DNA from: Pseudomonas sp. sp1636 | GTDB taxonomy: Bacteria > Pseudomonadota > Gammaproteobacteria > Pseudomonadales > Pseudomonadaceae | Length of the DNA stretch: 64,000 nucleotides | NCBI RefSeq assembly: GCF_030376615.1 | Contig: NZ_JARRAB010000017.1 | Coordinates: 1-64,000, forward strand | Reading direction: 5' to 3' | Shown here: positions 34,757-44,889 of the stretch, piece after piece | Layout of the letters: the number at the start of each line of letters is the position of its first letter | Position numbering within the stretch: the stretch's first letter is position 1 | Made by a program: the position numbers and the translations under genes | The notes under the pieces: model-generated | What the model was told of the DNA's origin: nothing | Seen by the model: the letters and a program-made list of their open reading frames with translations, nothing else | Databases searched by the model: none

Positions 34757-35611
34757 ATGTCGCTAAATTTCCCGCTGTTGCTGGTAATCGCCGTCGCTGT
34801 TTGTGGTGCGTTGGCGTTGTTCGATCTGATTTTTCTGGCCCCGCGCCGCCGTACGGCCATTGCCAACTACCAGGGTCAGGTCAACCAGCCTGACGAAGCG
34901 GTGGTCGAGCGCTTGAACAAAGAGCCGTTGCTGGTGGAGTACGGTAAATCGTTCTTCCCGGTGTTGGCGATTGTGCTGGTGCTGCGCTCCTTTCTGGTCG
35001 AGCCGTTCCAGATCCCGTCCGGCTCGATGAAGCCAACCCTGGAAGTGGGCGATTTCATCCTGGTCAACAAGTTCGCCTACGGCATTCGCCTGCCGGTGCT
35101 GGATACCAAGGTGATCGACGTGGACGACCCGCAGCGTGGCGATGTCATGGTGTTCCGTTACCCGAGCGACCCGAACATCAACTACATCAAGCGAGTGGTG
35201 GGTCTGGCCGGTGACCGCATTCGCTATAGCAGTGACAAGCGTCTGTTTATCAATGGCGAATCAGTGGCCCAGCAGTTGCTCGGCGAAGAGTCCGGCAGTC
35301 TCGGTAGCGTGGCCCTCTACGAGGAGCGTCTGGGCGCGGCCGAGCATCTGATCCGCAAGGAAATGAGCCGTTATCGAGTCGAACCGGGGCGTGAATGGGT
35401 GGTGCCGCAAGGGCATTATTTCATGATGGGCGACAACCGCGACAACTCCAACGACAGCCGTTACTGGAACGACCCGGCCATTCCCAAGCCGTTGCTGGGC
35501 ATGGTGCCGGATCAGAATATCGTCGGCAAAGCCTTCGCCGTCTGGATGAGTTGGCCTGACCCGAAATTGCACAACCTGCCGAATTTCTCGCGCGTCGGTT
35601 TGATTCACTGA
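34757..35611 (+). CDS. lepB: Signal peptidase I
   Basis: 284 residues. Two membrane helices (~5-25 and ~64-80) precede the periplasmic catalytic domain. The catalytic dyad is Ser90 (IPSGSMKPTL) and Lys145 (YIKRVVGLAGD). GDNRDNSNDSRYW is the conserved box E. It removes signal peptides from exported proteins at the outer face of the inner membrane. It is co-transcribed with lepA. Confidence 0.97.
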   Translation: MSLNFPLLLVIAVAVCGALALFDLIFLAPRRRTAIANYQGQVNQPDEAVVERLNKEPLLVEYGKSFFPVLAIVLVLRSFLVEPFQIPSGSMKPTLEVGDFILVNKFAYGIRLPVLDTKVIDVDDPQRGDVMVFRYPSDPNINYIKRVVGLAGDRIRYSSDKRLFINGESVAQQLLGEESGSLGSVALYEERLGAAEHLIRKEMSRYRVEPGREWVVPQGHYFMMGDNRDNSNDSRYWNDPAIPKPLLGMVPDQNIVGKAFAVWMSWPDPKLHNLPNFSRVGLIH

Positions 35612-35723
35612 CGTTTCGCGCCTGAGTTCATAGAATAAGTGCGGCGCTGTTCAATACGGCGCCGCAGGCTATATATAGTCTTAGCCCGCTGGGCACTCAC
35701 ATTGGTCGAACTTGGGGGCAAAC

Positions 35724-36101
35724 ATGACATTTGCACGTTCGCAGAAAGGCTTGTCGATACTGAGCTGGTTGATGGTACTGGCGGTCGTGGCGTTCTTCGC
35801 CAGCACGGTATTCAAGATGTTGCCGCATTATCTCGACTATATGTCGATGGAAAAAATCATTACCTCGGTGGAAACCGACCAAAGCATGGACATTCGCACG
35901 GTAGGCGCTTTCTATGGGCATGTCGGCAAGGGCATGGAGGTCAACAGCATTCGCGACCTCGATCTGCGTGAAGCGTTGAAGGTGAAAGTCGAGAACAACG
36001 AGTTCCGTGCTCATCTGAAGTATGAAAAGCGCGAGCCGCTGATCGAGAACCTCGATCTGGTGGTGCGGTTCGACAAAGAATACCGCGTGCGCATGCCGTG
36101 A
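35724..36101 (+). CDS. DUF4845 family membrane-anchored protein
   Basis: 125 residues. One N-terminal membrane helix ([20 protein letters not shown]) is followed by a periplasmic alpha/beta domain ([20 protein letters not shown]... [12 protein letters not shown]). Proteins of this type are conserved between lepB and rnc in Pseudomonas; the function is unknown. The ATG at 35724 has GGGGGC upstream and is preferred to a TTG start 12 bp before it. The end overlaps rnc by 4 bp. Confidence 0.85.
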   Translation: MTFARSQKGLSILSWLMVLAVVAFFASTVFKMLPHYLDYMSMEKIITSVETDQSMDIRTVGAFYGHVGKGMEVNSIRDLDLREALKVKVENNEFRAHLKYEKREPLIENLDLVVRFDKEYRVRMP

Positions 36102-36787
36102 GTGCATCGTTAGCTCGTCTCGAACGCCAGCTCGGTTATAGCTTCAAAGACCAGGATCTGATGGTGCTGGCGCTGACCCACCGCAGTTTCGCCGGGCGCA
36201 ACAATGAGCGCCTGGAATTTCTCGGTGATGCCATCCTCAACTTCGTCGCCGGCGAGGCGCTGTTCGAGCGCTTTCCTCTGGCGCGCGAAGGTCAGTTGTC
36301 GCGTTTGCGCGCGCGCCTGGTCAAGGGCGAGACCCTGGCCATATTGGCGCGCGGTTTCGACCTGGGCGACTACTTGCGGCTCGGCTCGGGCGAGTTGAAA
36401 AGCGGCGGCTTCCGCCGTGAATCGATTCTCGCCGATGCTCTCGAGGCGCTGATCGGCGCCATCTACCTGGATGCCGGGATGGACGCCGCGCGCGAGCGCG
36501 TGGTCGCCTGGTTGAGCAACGAGCTGGAAAGTTTGACCCTGGTCGATACCAATAAGGATCCGAAAACCCGTTTGCAGGAATTCCTGCAATCGCGGGCCTG
36601 CGAACTGCCACGCTATGAGGTGGTGGATATCCTTGGCGAGCCCCATTGCCGGACATTCACCGTCGAGTGTCAGGTCAGCCTATTGAATGAAAAGACCCTG
36701 GGACAGGGTGCCAGCCGCCGCATCGCCGAACAGGTCGCTGCGGCCGCTGCCCTGATTGCCCTGGGGGTGGAGAATGGTCATGACTGA
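36098..36787 (+). CDS. rnc: Ribonuclease III
   Basis: 229 residues. The signature [13 protein letters not shown] has catalytic Glu40 and Asp44; the second acidic pair is in [16 protein letters not shown] (~113-128). A double-stranded-RNA-binding domain covers ~155-225 ([13 protein letters not shown]... [18 protein letters not shown]). It cuts double-stranded RNA in rRNA and mRNA processing. The GTG start overlaps the previous gene and the stop overlaps era by 8 bp, indicating coupled translation. Confidence 0.96.
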   Translation: MSASLARLERQLGYSFKDQDLMVLALTHRSFAGRNNERLEFLGDAILNFVAGEALFERFPLAREGQLSRLRARLVKGETLAILARGFDLGDYLRLGSGELKSGGFRRESILADALEALIGAIYLDAGMDAARERVVAWLSNELESLTLVDTNKDPKTRLQEFLQSRACELPRYEVVDILGEPHCRTFTVECQVSLLNEKTLGQGASRRIAEQVAAAAALIALGVENGHD

Positions 36788-37682
36788 TACACCCGTTACA
36801 CGCTGTGGCTATGTCGCCATTGTCGGCCGGCCCAACGTGGGCAAGTCGACCCTGCTCAACCACATCCTCGGGCAAAAGCTGGCGATCACCTCGCGCAAAC
36901 CGCAGACCACCCGGCACAACATGCTCGGGATCAAGACCGAAGGCGCCGTGCAGGCGATCTATGTGGATACCCCCGGCCTGCACAAGAACAACGAGAAAGC
37001 CCTCAATCGCTACATGAACAAGAATGCCTCGTCGGCGCTGAAAGACGTCGACGTGGTGATCTTCGTGGTCGACCGCACCCGCTGGACCGACGAGGATCAG
37101 CTGGTTCTGGAGCGCGTGCAGTACGTGCAGGGGCCGGTGATCCTGGCGATCAACAAGACCGACCGCCTCGAAGACAAGGCCGAGCTGATGCCGCATCTGG
37201 AGTGGCTGGCGACCCAGTTGCCCAACGCCGAGATAGTGCCGGTCTCCGCCCAGCACGGGCATAACCTCGATACCCTGGAAAAACTGGTGGGTGAACGCCT
37301 GCCCGAGGGCGTGCACTTCTTCCCGGAAGACCAGGTTACCGACCGCTCCAGCCGTTTCTTCGCCGCCGAACTGGTGCGCGAGAAGATCATGCGCCAGCTG
37401 GGCGCCGAGCTGCCGTACCAGATCACCGTGGAAATCGAGGAATTCAAGCGCGATGGCCGTATTCTGCATATCCACGCGCTGATCCTGGTCGAGCGCGATG
37501 GTCAGAAGAAAATCATCATTGGCGACAAGGGCGAGCGGATCAAACGCATCGGCCAGGAGGCGCGCAAGGACATGGAGGTGATGTTCGACTCCAAGGTCAT
37601 GCTCAACCTCTGGGTCAAGGTCAAAGGCGGTTGGTCGGACGACGAGCGCGCCTTGCGTTCACTGGGTTACGACAACATTTGA
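36780..37682 (+). CDS. era: GTPase Era, 16S rRNA-binding ribosome assembly factor
   Basis: 300 residues. The GTPase domain has GRPNVGKST (G1), DTPGLH (G3) and NKTD (G4). The C-terminal KH domain (~200-290) contains the expected [21 protein letters not shown]. It binds the 3' end of 16S rRNA in 30S maturation. I chose the ATG at 36780, which has GGAG with 7-nt spacing; the ATG at 36774 would sit too close to that site. It overlaps rnc, its functional partner in rRNA processing. Confidence 0.96.
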   Translation: MTDTPVTRCGYVAIVGRPNVGKSTLLNHILGQKLAITSRKPQTTRHNMLGIKTEGAVQAIYVDTPGLHKNNEKALNRYMNKNASSALKDVDVVIFVVDRTRWTDEDQLVLERVQYVQGPVILAINKTDRLEDKAELMPHLEWLATQLPNAEIVPVSAQHGHNLDTLEKLVGERLPEGVHFFPEDQVTDRSSRFFAAELVREKIMRQLGAELPYQITVEIEEFKRDGRILHIHALILVERDGQKKIIIGDKGERIKRIGQEARKDMEVMFDSKVMLNLWVKVKGGWSDDERALRSLGYDNI

Positions 37683-37732
37683 GCTGCGCGCGGGCGCACC
37701 CTGGCGCCCGCCATGCCGAGTAAACACCCGCC

Positions 37733-38431
37733 ATGCTCCCGGTCAGCCAGCCAGCCTATGTTTTACACAGCCGTGCTTACCGCGAGAGCAGTGCGCTGGT
37801 GGATTTCCTCACCCCGCAAGGCCGCCTGCGCGCGGTAATGCGCGGTGCGCGGGGCAAGGCCGGCAGCCTGGCGCGTCCGTTCGTGCCGCTGGACGTGGAG
37901 TTGCGCGGGCGCGCTGAGCTGAAGAGCGTCAGCCGTCTCGAGGCCGCCGGCATCCCCAACCTGTTGCACGGCGAGGCCCTGTTCAGCGGCCTCTATCTGA
38001 ACGAACTGCTGATCCGTCTGCTGCCCGAGCAAGACCCGCACCCGGCGACTTTCGAGCACTATGCCATGACCGTCCAGGCGTTGGCCCAGGGCCGTGCGCT
38101 GGAGCCCTTGCTGCGTTCTTTTGAATGGCGTTTGCTCGACGAACTGGGCTATGGTTTCGCCCTGGATCAGGATCGCCTTGGCCAGCCGATCGTCGCGGCG
38201 GGCCTCTATCGTCTGCAGGCGGAGGCTGGTCTGGAAGCGGTCGGGCAGTTGCAGCCGGGGGTGTTCCATGGCACCGAGTTACTCGCCATGGCCGAGGCCG
38301 ACTGGAGCGTCCCCGGCGCCCTGGCCGCGGCCAAGCGCCTGATGCGCCAAGCCCTGGCGCCCCATTTAGGCGGTCGACCGCTGGTCAGCCGCGAACTCTT
38401 CATGACGCTCAAGGAGCCTCCACGTGACTGA
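37733..38431 (+). CDS. recO: DNA repair protein RecO
   Basis: 232 residues, family length. The N-terminal OB fold is clear ([36 protein letters not shown]). The helical C-terminal part lacks a zinc-binding Cys4 motif, as usual in gammaproteobacteria. It loads RecA with RecR in gap repair. It lies 50 bp after era and overlaps pdxJ by 8 bp. Confidence 0.94.
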   Translation: MLPVSQPAYVLHSRAYRESSALVDFLTPQGRLRAVMRGARGKAGSLARPFVPLDVELRGRAELKSVSRLEAAGIPNLLHGEALFSGLYLNELLIRLLPEQDPHPATFEHYAMTVQALAQGRALEPLLRSFEWRLLDELGYGFALDQDRLGQPIVAAGLYRLQAEAGLEAVGQLQPGVFHGTELLAMAEADWSVPGALAAAKRLMRQALAPHLGGRPLVSRELFMTLKEPPRD

Positions 38432-39167
38432 CGCCAACCGTATTCTGCTGGGTGTGAACATCGACCATGTGGCGACCCTGCGCCAGGCCCGCGGTACGCG
38501 TTACCCGGATCCGGTCAAGGCCGCACTGGACGCCGAAGAGGCGGGTGCCGACGGCATCACCGTGCATCTGCGCGAAGACCGTCGGCACATCCAGGAGCGT
38601 GACGTGCGGGTGCTCAAGGAGGTCATGCAGACGCGCATGAACTTCGAGATGGGCGTCACCGAAGAGATGCTCGCCTTCGCCGAAAGCATTCGTCCCGAAC
38701 ATGTCTGCCTGGTGCCGGAAACCCGTCAGGAGTTGACCACCGAGGGCGGCCTGGACGTGGCCGGGCAGGAAGCGCGGATTCGCGCCGCGGTTGAGCGCCT
38801 AAGCCGGATCGGCTGCGAAGTCTCGCTGTTCATCGACCCGGATGAGCGGCAGATCGAAGCCTCGAAGCGCGTCGGTGCGCCGGCTATCGAACTGCATACC
38901 GGGCGTTATGCCGATGCCAGCACGCCGGCCGAAACGGCCAAGGAGTTGGCGCGGATTCGCGACGGCGTGGCTTGCGGCCTGGCCCACGGCCTGATCGTCA
39001 ATGCCGGCCACGGCCTGCATTACCACAACGTCGAGGCGGTGGCGGCGGTCCCCGGGATCAACGAGCTGAACATCGGCCACGCCCTGGTCGCCCATGCCCT
39101 GTTCGTCGGCTTCAAACAGGCGGTGGCGGAGATGAAGCAGTTGATCGTTGCGGCAGCCAATCGCTAG
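38424..39167 (+). CDS. pdxJ: Pyridoxine 5'-phosphate synthase
   Basis: 247 residues. TIM barrel that joins 1-deoxyxylulose 5-phosphate and 3-amino-2-oxopropyl phosphate. Signature motifs [52 protein letters not shown] and [14 protein letters not shown] include the catalytic His and Glu residues. The GTG start overlaps recO, the common recO-pdxJ arrangement. Confidence 0.97.
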   Translation: MTDANRILLGVNIDHVATLRQARGTRYPDPVKAALDAEEAGADGITVHLREDRRHIQERDVRVLKEVMQTRMNFEMGVTEEMLAFAESIRPEHVCLVPETRQELTTEGGLDVAGQEARIRAAVERLSRIGCEVSLFIDPDERQIEASKRVGAPAIELHTGRYADASTPAETAKELARIRDGVACGLAHGLIVNAGHGLHYHNVEAVAAVPGINELNIGHALVAHALFVGFKQAVAEMKQLIVAAANR

Positions 39168-39189
39168 CGCATAGGTGTGGACTGACGCT

Positions 39190-39268
39190 GTAGGGCGTAC
39201 TCGCGAAGCAGTACGCCGTTGCTGCGGGTAATGGTGGACTGTTCGCTGCGCTCCTGAGTCCACCCTAC
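39190..39268. repeat. Nested palindromic intergenic repeat
   Basis: GTAGGG (39190-39195) and CCCTAC (39263-39268) are outer inverted ends. Inside lie two hairpins, GGCGTACT/AGTACGCC (39194-39217) and GGTGGACT/AGTCCACC (39233-39264). The element sits between the convergent genes pdxJ and cmoB, has no coding character, and resembles dispersed repeats of gammaproteobacteria. It may act as a shared 3' end structure. Confidence 0.7.
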
Positions 39269-39314
39269 GAGTTGAATGATTCAGCCCACCCCCGGTACGA
39301 ATGAACGCCGACAA

Positions 39315-40283
39315 TCACGGCTTGCGGGCGATCAGCACGGCGCGGGTCGGTGCCGGCAGGCCTTCGAGGGTGCGGCTGTGGTCGGCCGGGTCGAGGAACT
39401 CCGGCAGCGACTGGAAGCGCATCCAGTCGGTGGCGCGCTGCTCCTGCAGCGAGGTGGTGTTGACGTCCACGCAGCGCACATCGACGAAGCCGGCGCGGCG
39501 CAGCCACAGTTCCAGCGCCGGCACCGAGGGCAGGAACCAGACGTTGCGCATCTGCGCATAGCGGTCTTCGGGTATCAGCACCTGCTGGGCATCGCCGTCC
39601 ACCACCAGGGTTTCCAGCACCAGTTCACCGCCCTTGACCAGGCAATCCTTCAAGTCCAGCAGGTGATCGATCGGCGAGCGCCGGTGATAGAGCACGCCCA
39701 TGGAAAACACGGTGTCGAAGCCTTGCAGCTTGCTTGGCAGTTCTTCGAAGGCCAGCGGCAGGTGCCAGGCCGCAAGTTCGGGCAGGTAGTGCTTGATCGC
39801 CAGGAACTGGCAGAGGAACAGCCAGTTGGGATCGATGCCGACCACGCTGCCGGCACCGGCACCGAGCATGCGCCACATGTAATAGCCGTTGCCGCAGCCG
39901 ACGTCCAGCACGCGCTTGCCGGCCAGGTCGAGGTAGGGCGCCACGCGCTGCCACTTCCAGTCCGAGCGCCATTCCGTGTCCACATGCACGCCGAACAGCT
40001 CGAAAGGACCCTTGCGCCAGGGGATCAAGCCTTGCAGCGCGGTGTGCAGTTCGGCACGGGTGCTGTCATCACAGGCGCCGCCGAAGGTGAAGGCAGTCAA
40101 CAGCTCCAATTGCTCGACGTTCAGCGCCGGTAAGGCCTGAACGGCGGCGTACCAGCGCTGCAGGTCGCCATGGCCGATGGCTAGTTTGGCGTCGATCTGT
40201 CCGGGCAGGCCGGCTGACCAGTCTTGCAACGGGGTGCCGGCCAGCGCAGCTTGCAGGGCATCGAGGTCGAGGCGGTTGATCAT
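39315..40283 (-). CDS. cmoB: tRNA U34 carboxymethyltransferase CmoB
   Basis: 322 residues. SAM-type methyltransferase fold with motif [23 protein letters not shown] and conserved [13 protein letters not shown]. It transfers the carboxymethyl group of carboxy-SAM to 5-hydroxyuridine at the tRNA wobble position. I chose the ATG at 40283, overlapping the cmoA stop (ATGA); the longer frame lies inside cmoA. Confidence 0.95.
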   Translation of the reverse strand: MINRLDLDALQAALAGTPLQDWSAGLPGQIDAKLAIGHGDLQRWYAAVQALPALNVEQLELLTAFTFGGACDDSTRAELHTALQGLIPWRKGPFELFGVHVDTEWRSDWKWQRVAPYLDLAGKRVLDVGCGNGYYMWRMLGAGAGSVVGIDPNWLFLCQFLAIKHYLPELAAWHLPLAFEELPSKLQGFDTVFSMGVLYHRRSPIDHLLDLKDCLVKGGELVLETLVVDGDAQQVLIPEDRYAQMRNVWFLPSVPALELWLRRAGFVDVRCVDVNTTSLQEQRATDWMRFQSLPEFLDPADHSRTLEGLPAPTRAVLIARKP

Positions 40284-41023
40284 GGCAGGGCAATCAATGA
40301 GGTGAAGTTGAGGCACTGGAACCAGGGCACCACCTTGCTGAAACCGGCGGCCAGCAGGCGTTCGCGGTGCCGCTCCAGGCTGTCGGGCAGCATGACTTTC
40401 TCGATGGCGCTGCGTTTCTGGGCGATTTCCAGTTCGCTGTAGCCGTTGGCGCGCTTGAAGGCGATGTGCAGGTCGCCGAGCAGCTTATCTTGCTCGGTAT
40501 CTTCGAAGCGCAGTTTCTCCGAAAGGATCAGGGCGCCGCCGGGCAGCAGGGCCTGGCGAATCCGCCCAAGCAGTGCCAGGCGCTGTGGCGGCTGGATGAA
40601 CTGCAGGGTGAAGTTCAGCGCCACCAGCGAGGTCGGCTGCAACTCCAGGCTGAGAATATCGGTCTCGATCACCTCGACCGGCAACAGCTCCTGGAACATC
40701 GAGTCCTGGGCATGCAGGTATTCCCGGCAGCGTTCGACCATGGCGCTGGAGTTGTCCACCGCGATCACCCGGCAGTCTTCGACCTGGACGTGGCGGCGCA
40801 GGGCCTGGGTCACCGCGCCGAGGGAGCTGCCAAGGTCATACAAGACGCTGTGCGGCTGGGCGAACTGGCCGGCGAGTACGCCGATGTTCTCGACGATGGT
40901 GGGGTAACCGGGCACCGAGCGCTTGATCATGTCCGGGAACACCCGCACCACGTCCTCGTTGAAGGCGAAGTCCGGCACCTGGGCCAGGGGCTGGGCGAAG
41001 AGACGGTCGGGCTGTTTTTTCAC
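40280..41023 (-). CDS. cmoA: Carboxy-SAM synthase CmoA
   Basis: 247 residues. It makes carboxy-S-adenosylmethionine from prephenate and SAM for CmoB. Motifs [31 protein letters not shown] and [13 protein letters not shown] match the family. The GTG at 41023 gives the usual short Lys-rich start ([13 protein letters not shown]). The frame is open far upstream, but there the sequence has no coding similarity. It is translationally coupled to cmoB. Confidence 0.94.
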   Translation of the reverse strand: MKKQPDRLFAQPLAQVPDFAFNEDVVRVFPDMIKRSVPGYPTIVENIGVLAGQFAQPHSVLYDLGSSLGAVTQALRRHVQVEDCRVIAVDNSSAMVERCREYLHAQDSMFQELLPVEVIETDILSLELQPTSLVALNFTLQFIQPPQRLALLGRIRQALLPGGALILSEKLRFEDTEQDKLLGDLHIAFKRANGYSELEIAQKRSAIEKVMLPDSLERHRERLLAAGFSKVVPWFQCLNFTSLIALP

Positions 41024-41208
41024 GGTGGTTCCGCGCAAGGTCGAGAAAGCCGGCAATTTTAGCGTGAAAGTTGCGCAGCGACGACGTCCTTGTGTCCTTC
41101 CCCCGTCGGCCGTGCGGTTGAGGGCGATGGGTATGGCAGGCGTTGGCGACTCGGTGGCGATCTCGTGGCATGCCGCCCAACCAGGGGCGGCGTCCAGGCA
41201 AACCACGG

Positions 41209-41781
41209 TTACTTCAATTGATCGGAGAAATACTCGCCGGCGCCCTGCAGCGGGCCGAGCGGGTTGCGCTTGACTTCGAAATGCCGAATGTTCGGCTCGC
41301 CGTTGCTGACTTTGTGCACCAGGGTGTCGTCGACCAGCACGAACACCGCGCGGAACGACCAGCCTTGCAGCGCGCGCTGTTTACGGAAGTTGAACACGTC
41401 GGCCCAGAAGCTGCCGACCCGCTGGGTATCGGTCTTGGTGAACTCGAAGGCGTAGCCGGCGCAGCGATCCTTGGCTTCCAGGCATTGCACCAGGCCGTCG
41501 GGCAGGTAGGCGATGGGGATGTTCGGCTGCACGAACATCAGCCGCACGTCGATGAACGAGAGCATCTTGCCGTTGCCCTGGGCCAGCGGATCGAAGCCCA
41601 GGGAAAACAGCTCGGCGCGGCTGGTCATGCCGCTAATGGCCTGGGAATAGCGCATTTGCGCATCCTGATAATCAATGAATGGCGACTGCACTTCGGCTCG
41701 TTCGCTGGGTAAAAGACTGCCGCACCCGCTCAACCAGAACAGCGTTACGACCACTACTGCTTCACGCCAGAGCCGCGTCAT
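41209..41781 (-). CDS. Predicted lipoprotein of unknown function
   Basis: 190 residues. The N-terminus ([20 protein letters not shown]) has a clear signal with lipobox LSGC, so the mature lipoprotein begins at Cys20. The rest is a mixed alpha/beta domain with [27 protein letters not shown] and two further cysteines that could pair (QCLEAKDRC). I do not recognise the family. GGGAAA is before the ATG at 41781; a longer frame upstream is not supported. It stands near another lipoprotein gene on the same strand. Confidence 0.75.
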   Translation of the reverse strand: MTRLWREAVVVVTLFWLSGCGSLLPSERAEVQSPFIDYQDAQMRYSQAISGMTSRAELFSLGFDPLAQGNGKMLSFIDVRLMFVQPNIPIAYLPDGLVQCLEAKDRCAGYAFEFTKTDTQRVGSFWADVFNFRKQRALQGWSFRAVFVLVDDTLVHKVSNGEPNIRHFEVKRNPLGPLQGAGEYFSDQLK

Positions 41782-41941
41782 GTGGTTTCCCTCGAAAGTA
41801 GAACCCTTGTATTTGCTATAGCCGATTAAACCGGGTTCTGCTTGCTTCGCGAGGACAACATTCGCTGCATGGCGATAGTCGCCAGCCTGATCCAGGGCCG
41901 ACGGCAAGGCCGTAATGGCCGGATAGAGCTGGCGAGCGGGT

Positions 41942-42334
41942 TTACTTGACCCTGAGCCGGCAATCGAAAGTTTTCGCCGGGGCGACTTCGCTTTCCCAGG
42001 GCCGCTGATAGGTCAGCAGCAGGTGGCCTTCGCCGGGGTGCTTGGCCTGGAAACGCCAGGTCGACTGGCCGGCACTGCCGATCAGCCCCACGTCTTCCGG
42101 GTTGCTGTAGACCTCGGGGCCGAGGCTGTCGAGCAGGCTGGCGGCAGCGTCGCGCAGGATCCAGCGGAAACCGGTGGTGGGGTTGCTCGGCAGGGTCAGG
42201 ATCAGTTGTTGGCCGCTGCGCAGACTTAGCGGGCACTGGCTTTGCTGGTGCACGGTCAGGCTGCCGGGTTGGTGGACGCAGGCGCTCAGCAGGGCGAAGC
42301 CGAGCGGCAGCAGCAGGCGGGGGGCGGTGGGCAT
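41942..42334 (-). CDS. icp: Chagasin-type (I42) cysteine-protease inhibitor, lipoprotein
   Basis: 130 residues. Signal with lipobox near residue 20 (PLGFALLSAC), so it is anchored to the envelope. The three inhibitor loops of the I42 family are visible: NPTTGFRW, a GSAG-containing loop and RPWE, in the right order. It should inhibit papain-like cysteine proteases, protecting the cell or modulating an own protease. I chose the ATG at 42334, with GGAG 8 nt upstream, over a TTG six bases earlier. P. aeruginosa has an equivalent gene in the same position beside the Lon-type protease. Confidence 0.85.
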   Translation of the reverse strand: MPTAPRLLLPLGFALLSACVHQPGSLTVHQQSQCPLSLRSGQQLILTLPSNPTTGFRWILRDAAASLLDSLGPEVYSNPEDVGLIGSAGQSTWRFQAKHPGEGHLLLTYQRPWESEVAPAKTFDCRLRVK

Positions 42335-42413
42335 CGGCAAAGCTCCTGGCAGCGGTCAACGCCTGCCAGCATAGCCGCTGTACAGGCCAAGACGTAAGCC
42401 GCCGAGGACTTTT

Positions 42414-42438
42414 GTAGCCCGGATGCCATCCGGGCTAC
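42414..42438. repeat. Dispersed 25-bp palindrome
   Basis: Perfect 12-bp arms GTAGCCCGGATG / CATCCGGGCTAC around a single C, 12 bp after the end of the lon-type gene (minus strand). A near-identical copy is at 61464-61488. It may double as a terminator hairpin but lacks a T run. Confidence 0.75.
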
Positions 42439-42449
42439 GGGTGCAGCGG

Positions 42450-44861
42450 CTAGTCGAACAGCACCTTGGCCACATCGCTGTAGCGTTTGGCGAAGTGCAC
42501 GCTCAGGCCTTGCTTGAGGTAGTCCGGCAGCTCCTGGTAGGAGCCGCGGTTGGCCTCCGGCAGGATCAGTTCGAAGATCTTCTGTCGGCGCGCGGCGATG
42601 ACCTTCTCGCGCACCCCGCCAATCGCCAGCACCTGGCCGGTGAGGGTCAGTTCGCCGGTCATGGCCACGCCTTTCTTCGGCGCCTGGTTGCGTGCCAGCG
42701 AGAGCAGCGCGCTGGCCATGGTCACCCCGGCGCTGGGGCCGTCCTTGGGCGTGGCGCCTTCGGGTACGTGCAGGTGGACGAAGGCCTGGTCGAAGAAGCC
42801 GGGCTCGCCGCCGAACTGTTTCAGGTGCGAGCTGATATAGCTGTGAGCGATTTCCGCCGATTCCTTCATCACTTCGCCGAGTTGGCCGGTGAGTTTGAAG
42901 CCGCGATTGAGGGTGTGGATGCGCGTCGCCTCGATCGGCAGGGTCGCGCCGCCCATGCTGGTCCAGGCCAGGCCGGTGATCACGCCGACGCCCGAAAACA
43001 CCTGCTCGCGGCGGAACACCGGCATGCCCAGATAACTCTCCAGATCCTTGGGGTTGATCTTGATCGTGCCGGCCGGGTCGTCGAGCAACTTGACCACCGC
43101 CTTGCGCACCAGTTTGCCGAGCTGTTTTTCCAGCTGACGTACGCCGGCTTCCCGGGCGTAACCCTCGATCAGCAGCTTGAGCGCGGCATCGCTGATGGTC
43201 AGGCGCTTCTTCGGTACGCCGGCCTTGGCCAGTTGTTTGGGCCACAGGTGGCGCTTGGCGATGGCCAGTTTTTCCTCGGTGATGTAGCCGGACAGGCGAA
43301 TCACTTCCATGCGGTCGAGCAAGGGGCCGGGGATCGAGTCGAGGGTGTTGGCGGTGCAGATGAACAGCACCTTGGACAGATCCAGGCGCAGATCCAGGTA
43401 ATGGTCGAGAAATTCGACGTTCTGCTCCGGGTCGAGGGTTTCCAGCAGTGCCGAAGCCGGGTCGCCCTGGTAGCTGCTGCTGAGCTTGTCGATCTCGTCG
43501 AGCATGATCACCGGGTTCATCACCTCGACCTCTTTCAGCGCCTGCACCAGCTTGCCGGGCAGGGCGCCGATATAGGTGCGGCGGTGGCCCTTGATCTCGG
43601 CTTCGTCGCGCATGCCGCCGACGCTGAAGCGATAGAACGGCCGGCCGAGGGACTCGGCGATGGATTTGCCAATGCTGGTCTTGCCCACGCCGGGCGGGCC
43701 GACCAGCAACACGATGGAGCCGGCGATCTCGCCCTTGAAGGCGCCCACGGCGAGGAATTCGGTGATCCGCTGCTTGATGTCGTCCATTCCGGCGTGGTGC
43801 GCATCGAGCACCTGGCGCGCGTGCTTGAGGTCGAGCTTGTCCTTGCCGACGATGCCCCAGGGCAGTGCGCTGGCCCAATCCAGATAATTGCGGGTGACCG
43901 CGTACTCCGGCGAGCCGGCTTCCAGAATCGACAGTTTGTTCAGCTCTTCATCGATGCGTTTGCGCGCCTGCTCGGGCAGGGTCTTGCCCTCCAGGCGCAG
44001 CTCGAACTGCTCGATGTCGGCGCTGCGGTCGTCCTTGCTCAGGCCCAGTTCCTGCTGAATGATCTTCAGTTGCTCCTTGAGGAAGAATTCGCGCTGGCGC
44101 TCGCCGATTTTGCTATTGACCTCCGCCGACAACTCCTTTTGCAGGCGGCCTACCTCGACCTCCTTGCGCAGCAGCGGCAAGACCTTTTCCATGCGCTTGA
44201 GCATCGGCACGGTATCCAGCACTTCCTGCAGTTCGTGGCCAGGGGCGCTGGTCAGGGCGGCGGCGAAGTCGGTCAGCGGCGAGGGGTCGTTGGGGCTGAA
44301 GCGATTCAGGTAGTTCTTCAGCTCTTCGCTGTACAGCGGGTTGAGCGGCAACAGCTCCTTGATCGCATTGATCAGCGCCATGCCGTAGGCCTTGACCTCG
44401 TCGCGCGGATCGGGCGAGCTTTTCGGGTACTCGACTTCCGCCAGGTACGGCGGTTTGCGGCTGAGCCAGCCGCGGATGCGCACACGGGTCAGGCCCTGGG
44501 CGACGAACTGCAGTTTGCCGCCTTCCTCGCTGGCATGATGCACGCGCACCAGGGTGCCGTGCTCGGGCAGGCTGTCCGGGTCGAAGCTGGCGCTGCCGGC
44601 CGCAGGCGCGTCCATATAGAACAGCGCCAGGCTCTTGTGCGCGGTGTTGGCTACGCGCTCCAAGGTTTTGCCCCAGGGATCCTGGTTGACGATGACCGGC
44701 AGCACCTGGGCGGGGAAGAAGGGGCGATTGTGAATCGGGATCACATACAACTTGTCCGGTAATTGCTGGTCGGGCAACGCCAGGCCATGGCTGCTACGGC
44801 TGTCGTGGTCGTTTTCGCGGGCTTGTTCTGCGGCGATTTCGATGTCCTGTGGCTCGTTCAT
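42450..44861 (-). CDS. ATP-dependent protease, Lon family (AsrA/second Lon type)
   Basis: 803 residues. N-terminal LAN substrate domain (~36-235), coiled region, AAA+ module with Walker A GPPGVGKTS (388-396) and Walker B MLDEIDK (453-459), and a C-terminal Ser-Lys protease with Ser710 (PKDGPSAG) and Lys753 (REKVIAA). It degrades misfolded and regulatory proteins in the cytoplasm. The neighbourhood (chagasin-type inhibitor upstream on the chromosome, algU region nearby) matches the P. aeruginosa stress protease AsrA rather than the housekeeping lon next to clpX. A heat-shock-type promoter stands ahead of it. Confidence 0.93.
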   Translation of the reverse strand: MNEPQDIEIAAEQARENDHDSRSSHGLALPDQQLPDKLYVIPIHNRPFFPAQVLPVIVNQDPWGKTLERVANTAHKSLALFYMDAPAAGSASFDPDSLPEHGTLVRVHHASEEGGKLQFVAQGLTRVRIRGWLSRKPPYLAEVEYPKSSPDPRDEVKAYGMALINAIKELLPLNPLYSEELKNYLNRFSPNDPSPLTDFAAALTSAPGHELQEVLDTVPMLKRMEKVLPLLRKEVEVGRLQKELSAEVNSKIGERQREFFLKEQLKIIQQELGLSKDDRSADIEQFELRLEGKTLPEQARKRIDEELNKLSILEAGSPEYAVTRNYLDWASALPWGIVGKDKLDLKHARQVLDAHHAGMDDIKQRITEFLAVGAFKGEIAGSIVLLVGPPGVGKTSIGKSIAESLGRPFYRFSVGGMRDEAEIKGHRRTYIGALPGKLVQALKEVEVMNPVIMLDEIDKLSSSYQGDPASALLETLDPEQNVEFLDHYLDLRLDLSKVLFICTANTLDSIPGPLLDRMEVIRLSGYITEEKLAIAKRHLWPKQLAKAGVPKKRLTISDAALKLLIEGYAREAGVRQLEKQLGKLVRKAVVKLLDDPAGTIKINPKDLESYLGMPVFRREQVFSGVGVITGLAWTSMGGATLPIEATRIHTLNRGFKLTGQLGEVMKESAEIAHSYISSHLKQFGGEPGFFDQAFVHLHVPEGATPKDGPSAGVTMASALLSLARNQAPKKGVAMTGELTLTGQVLAIGGVREKVIAARRQKIFELILPEANRGSYQELPDYLKQGLSVHFAKRYSDVAKVLFD

Positions 44862-44889
44862 GCGGCACCTGTAGTTGCACGTTAAATGC

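Noticed and set aside
35641..35665. GCGGCGC/GCGCCGC inverted repeat after lepB as a terminator
   Set aside because: The loop is long (11 nt) and no T run follows; the downstream DUF4845 gene is probably co-transcribed.
42423..44762. 779-codon open frame antisense to the Lon-type gene
   Set aside because: Mirror frame of a well-supported gene; no domain or ribosome binding site. Similar frames opposite the GGDEF/EAL gene (46918-49101), rlhA (51071-53104) and fumarase (56859-58436) were rejected for the same reason.
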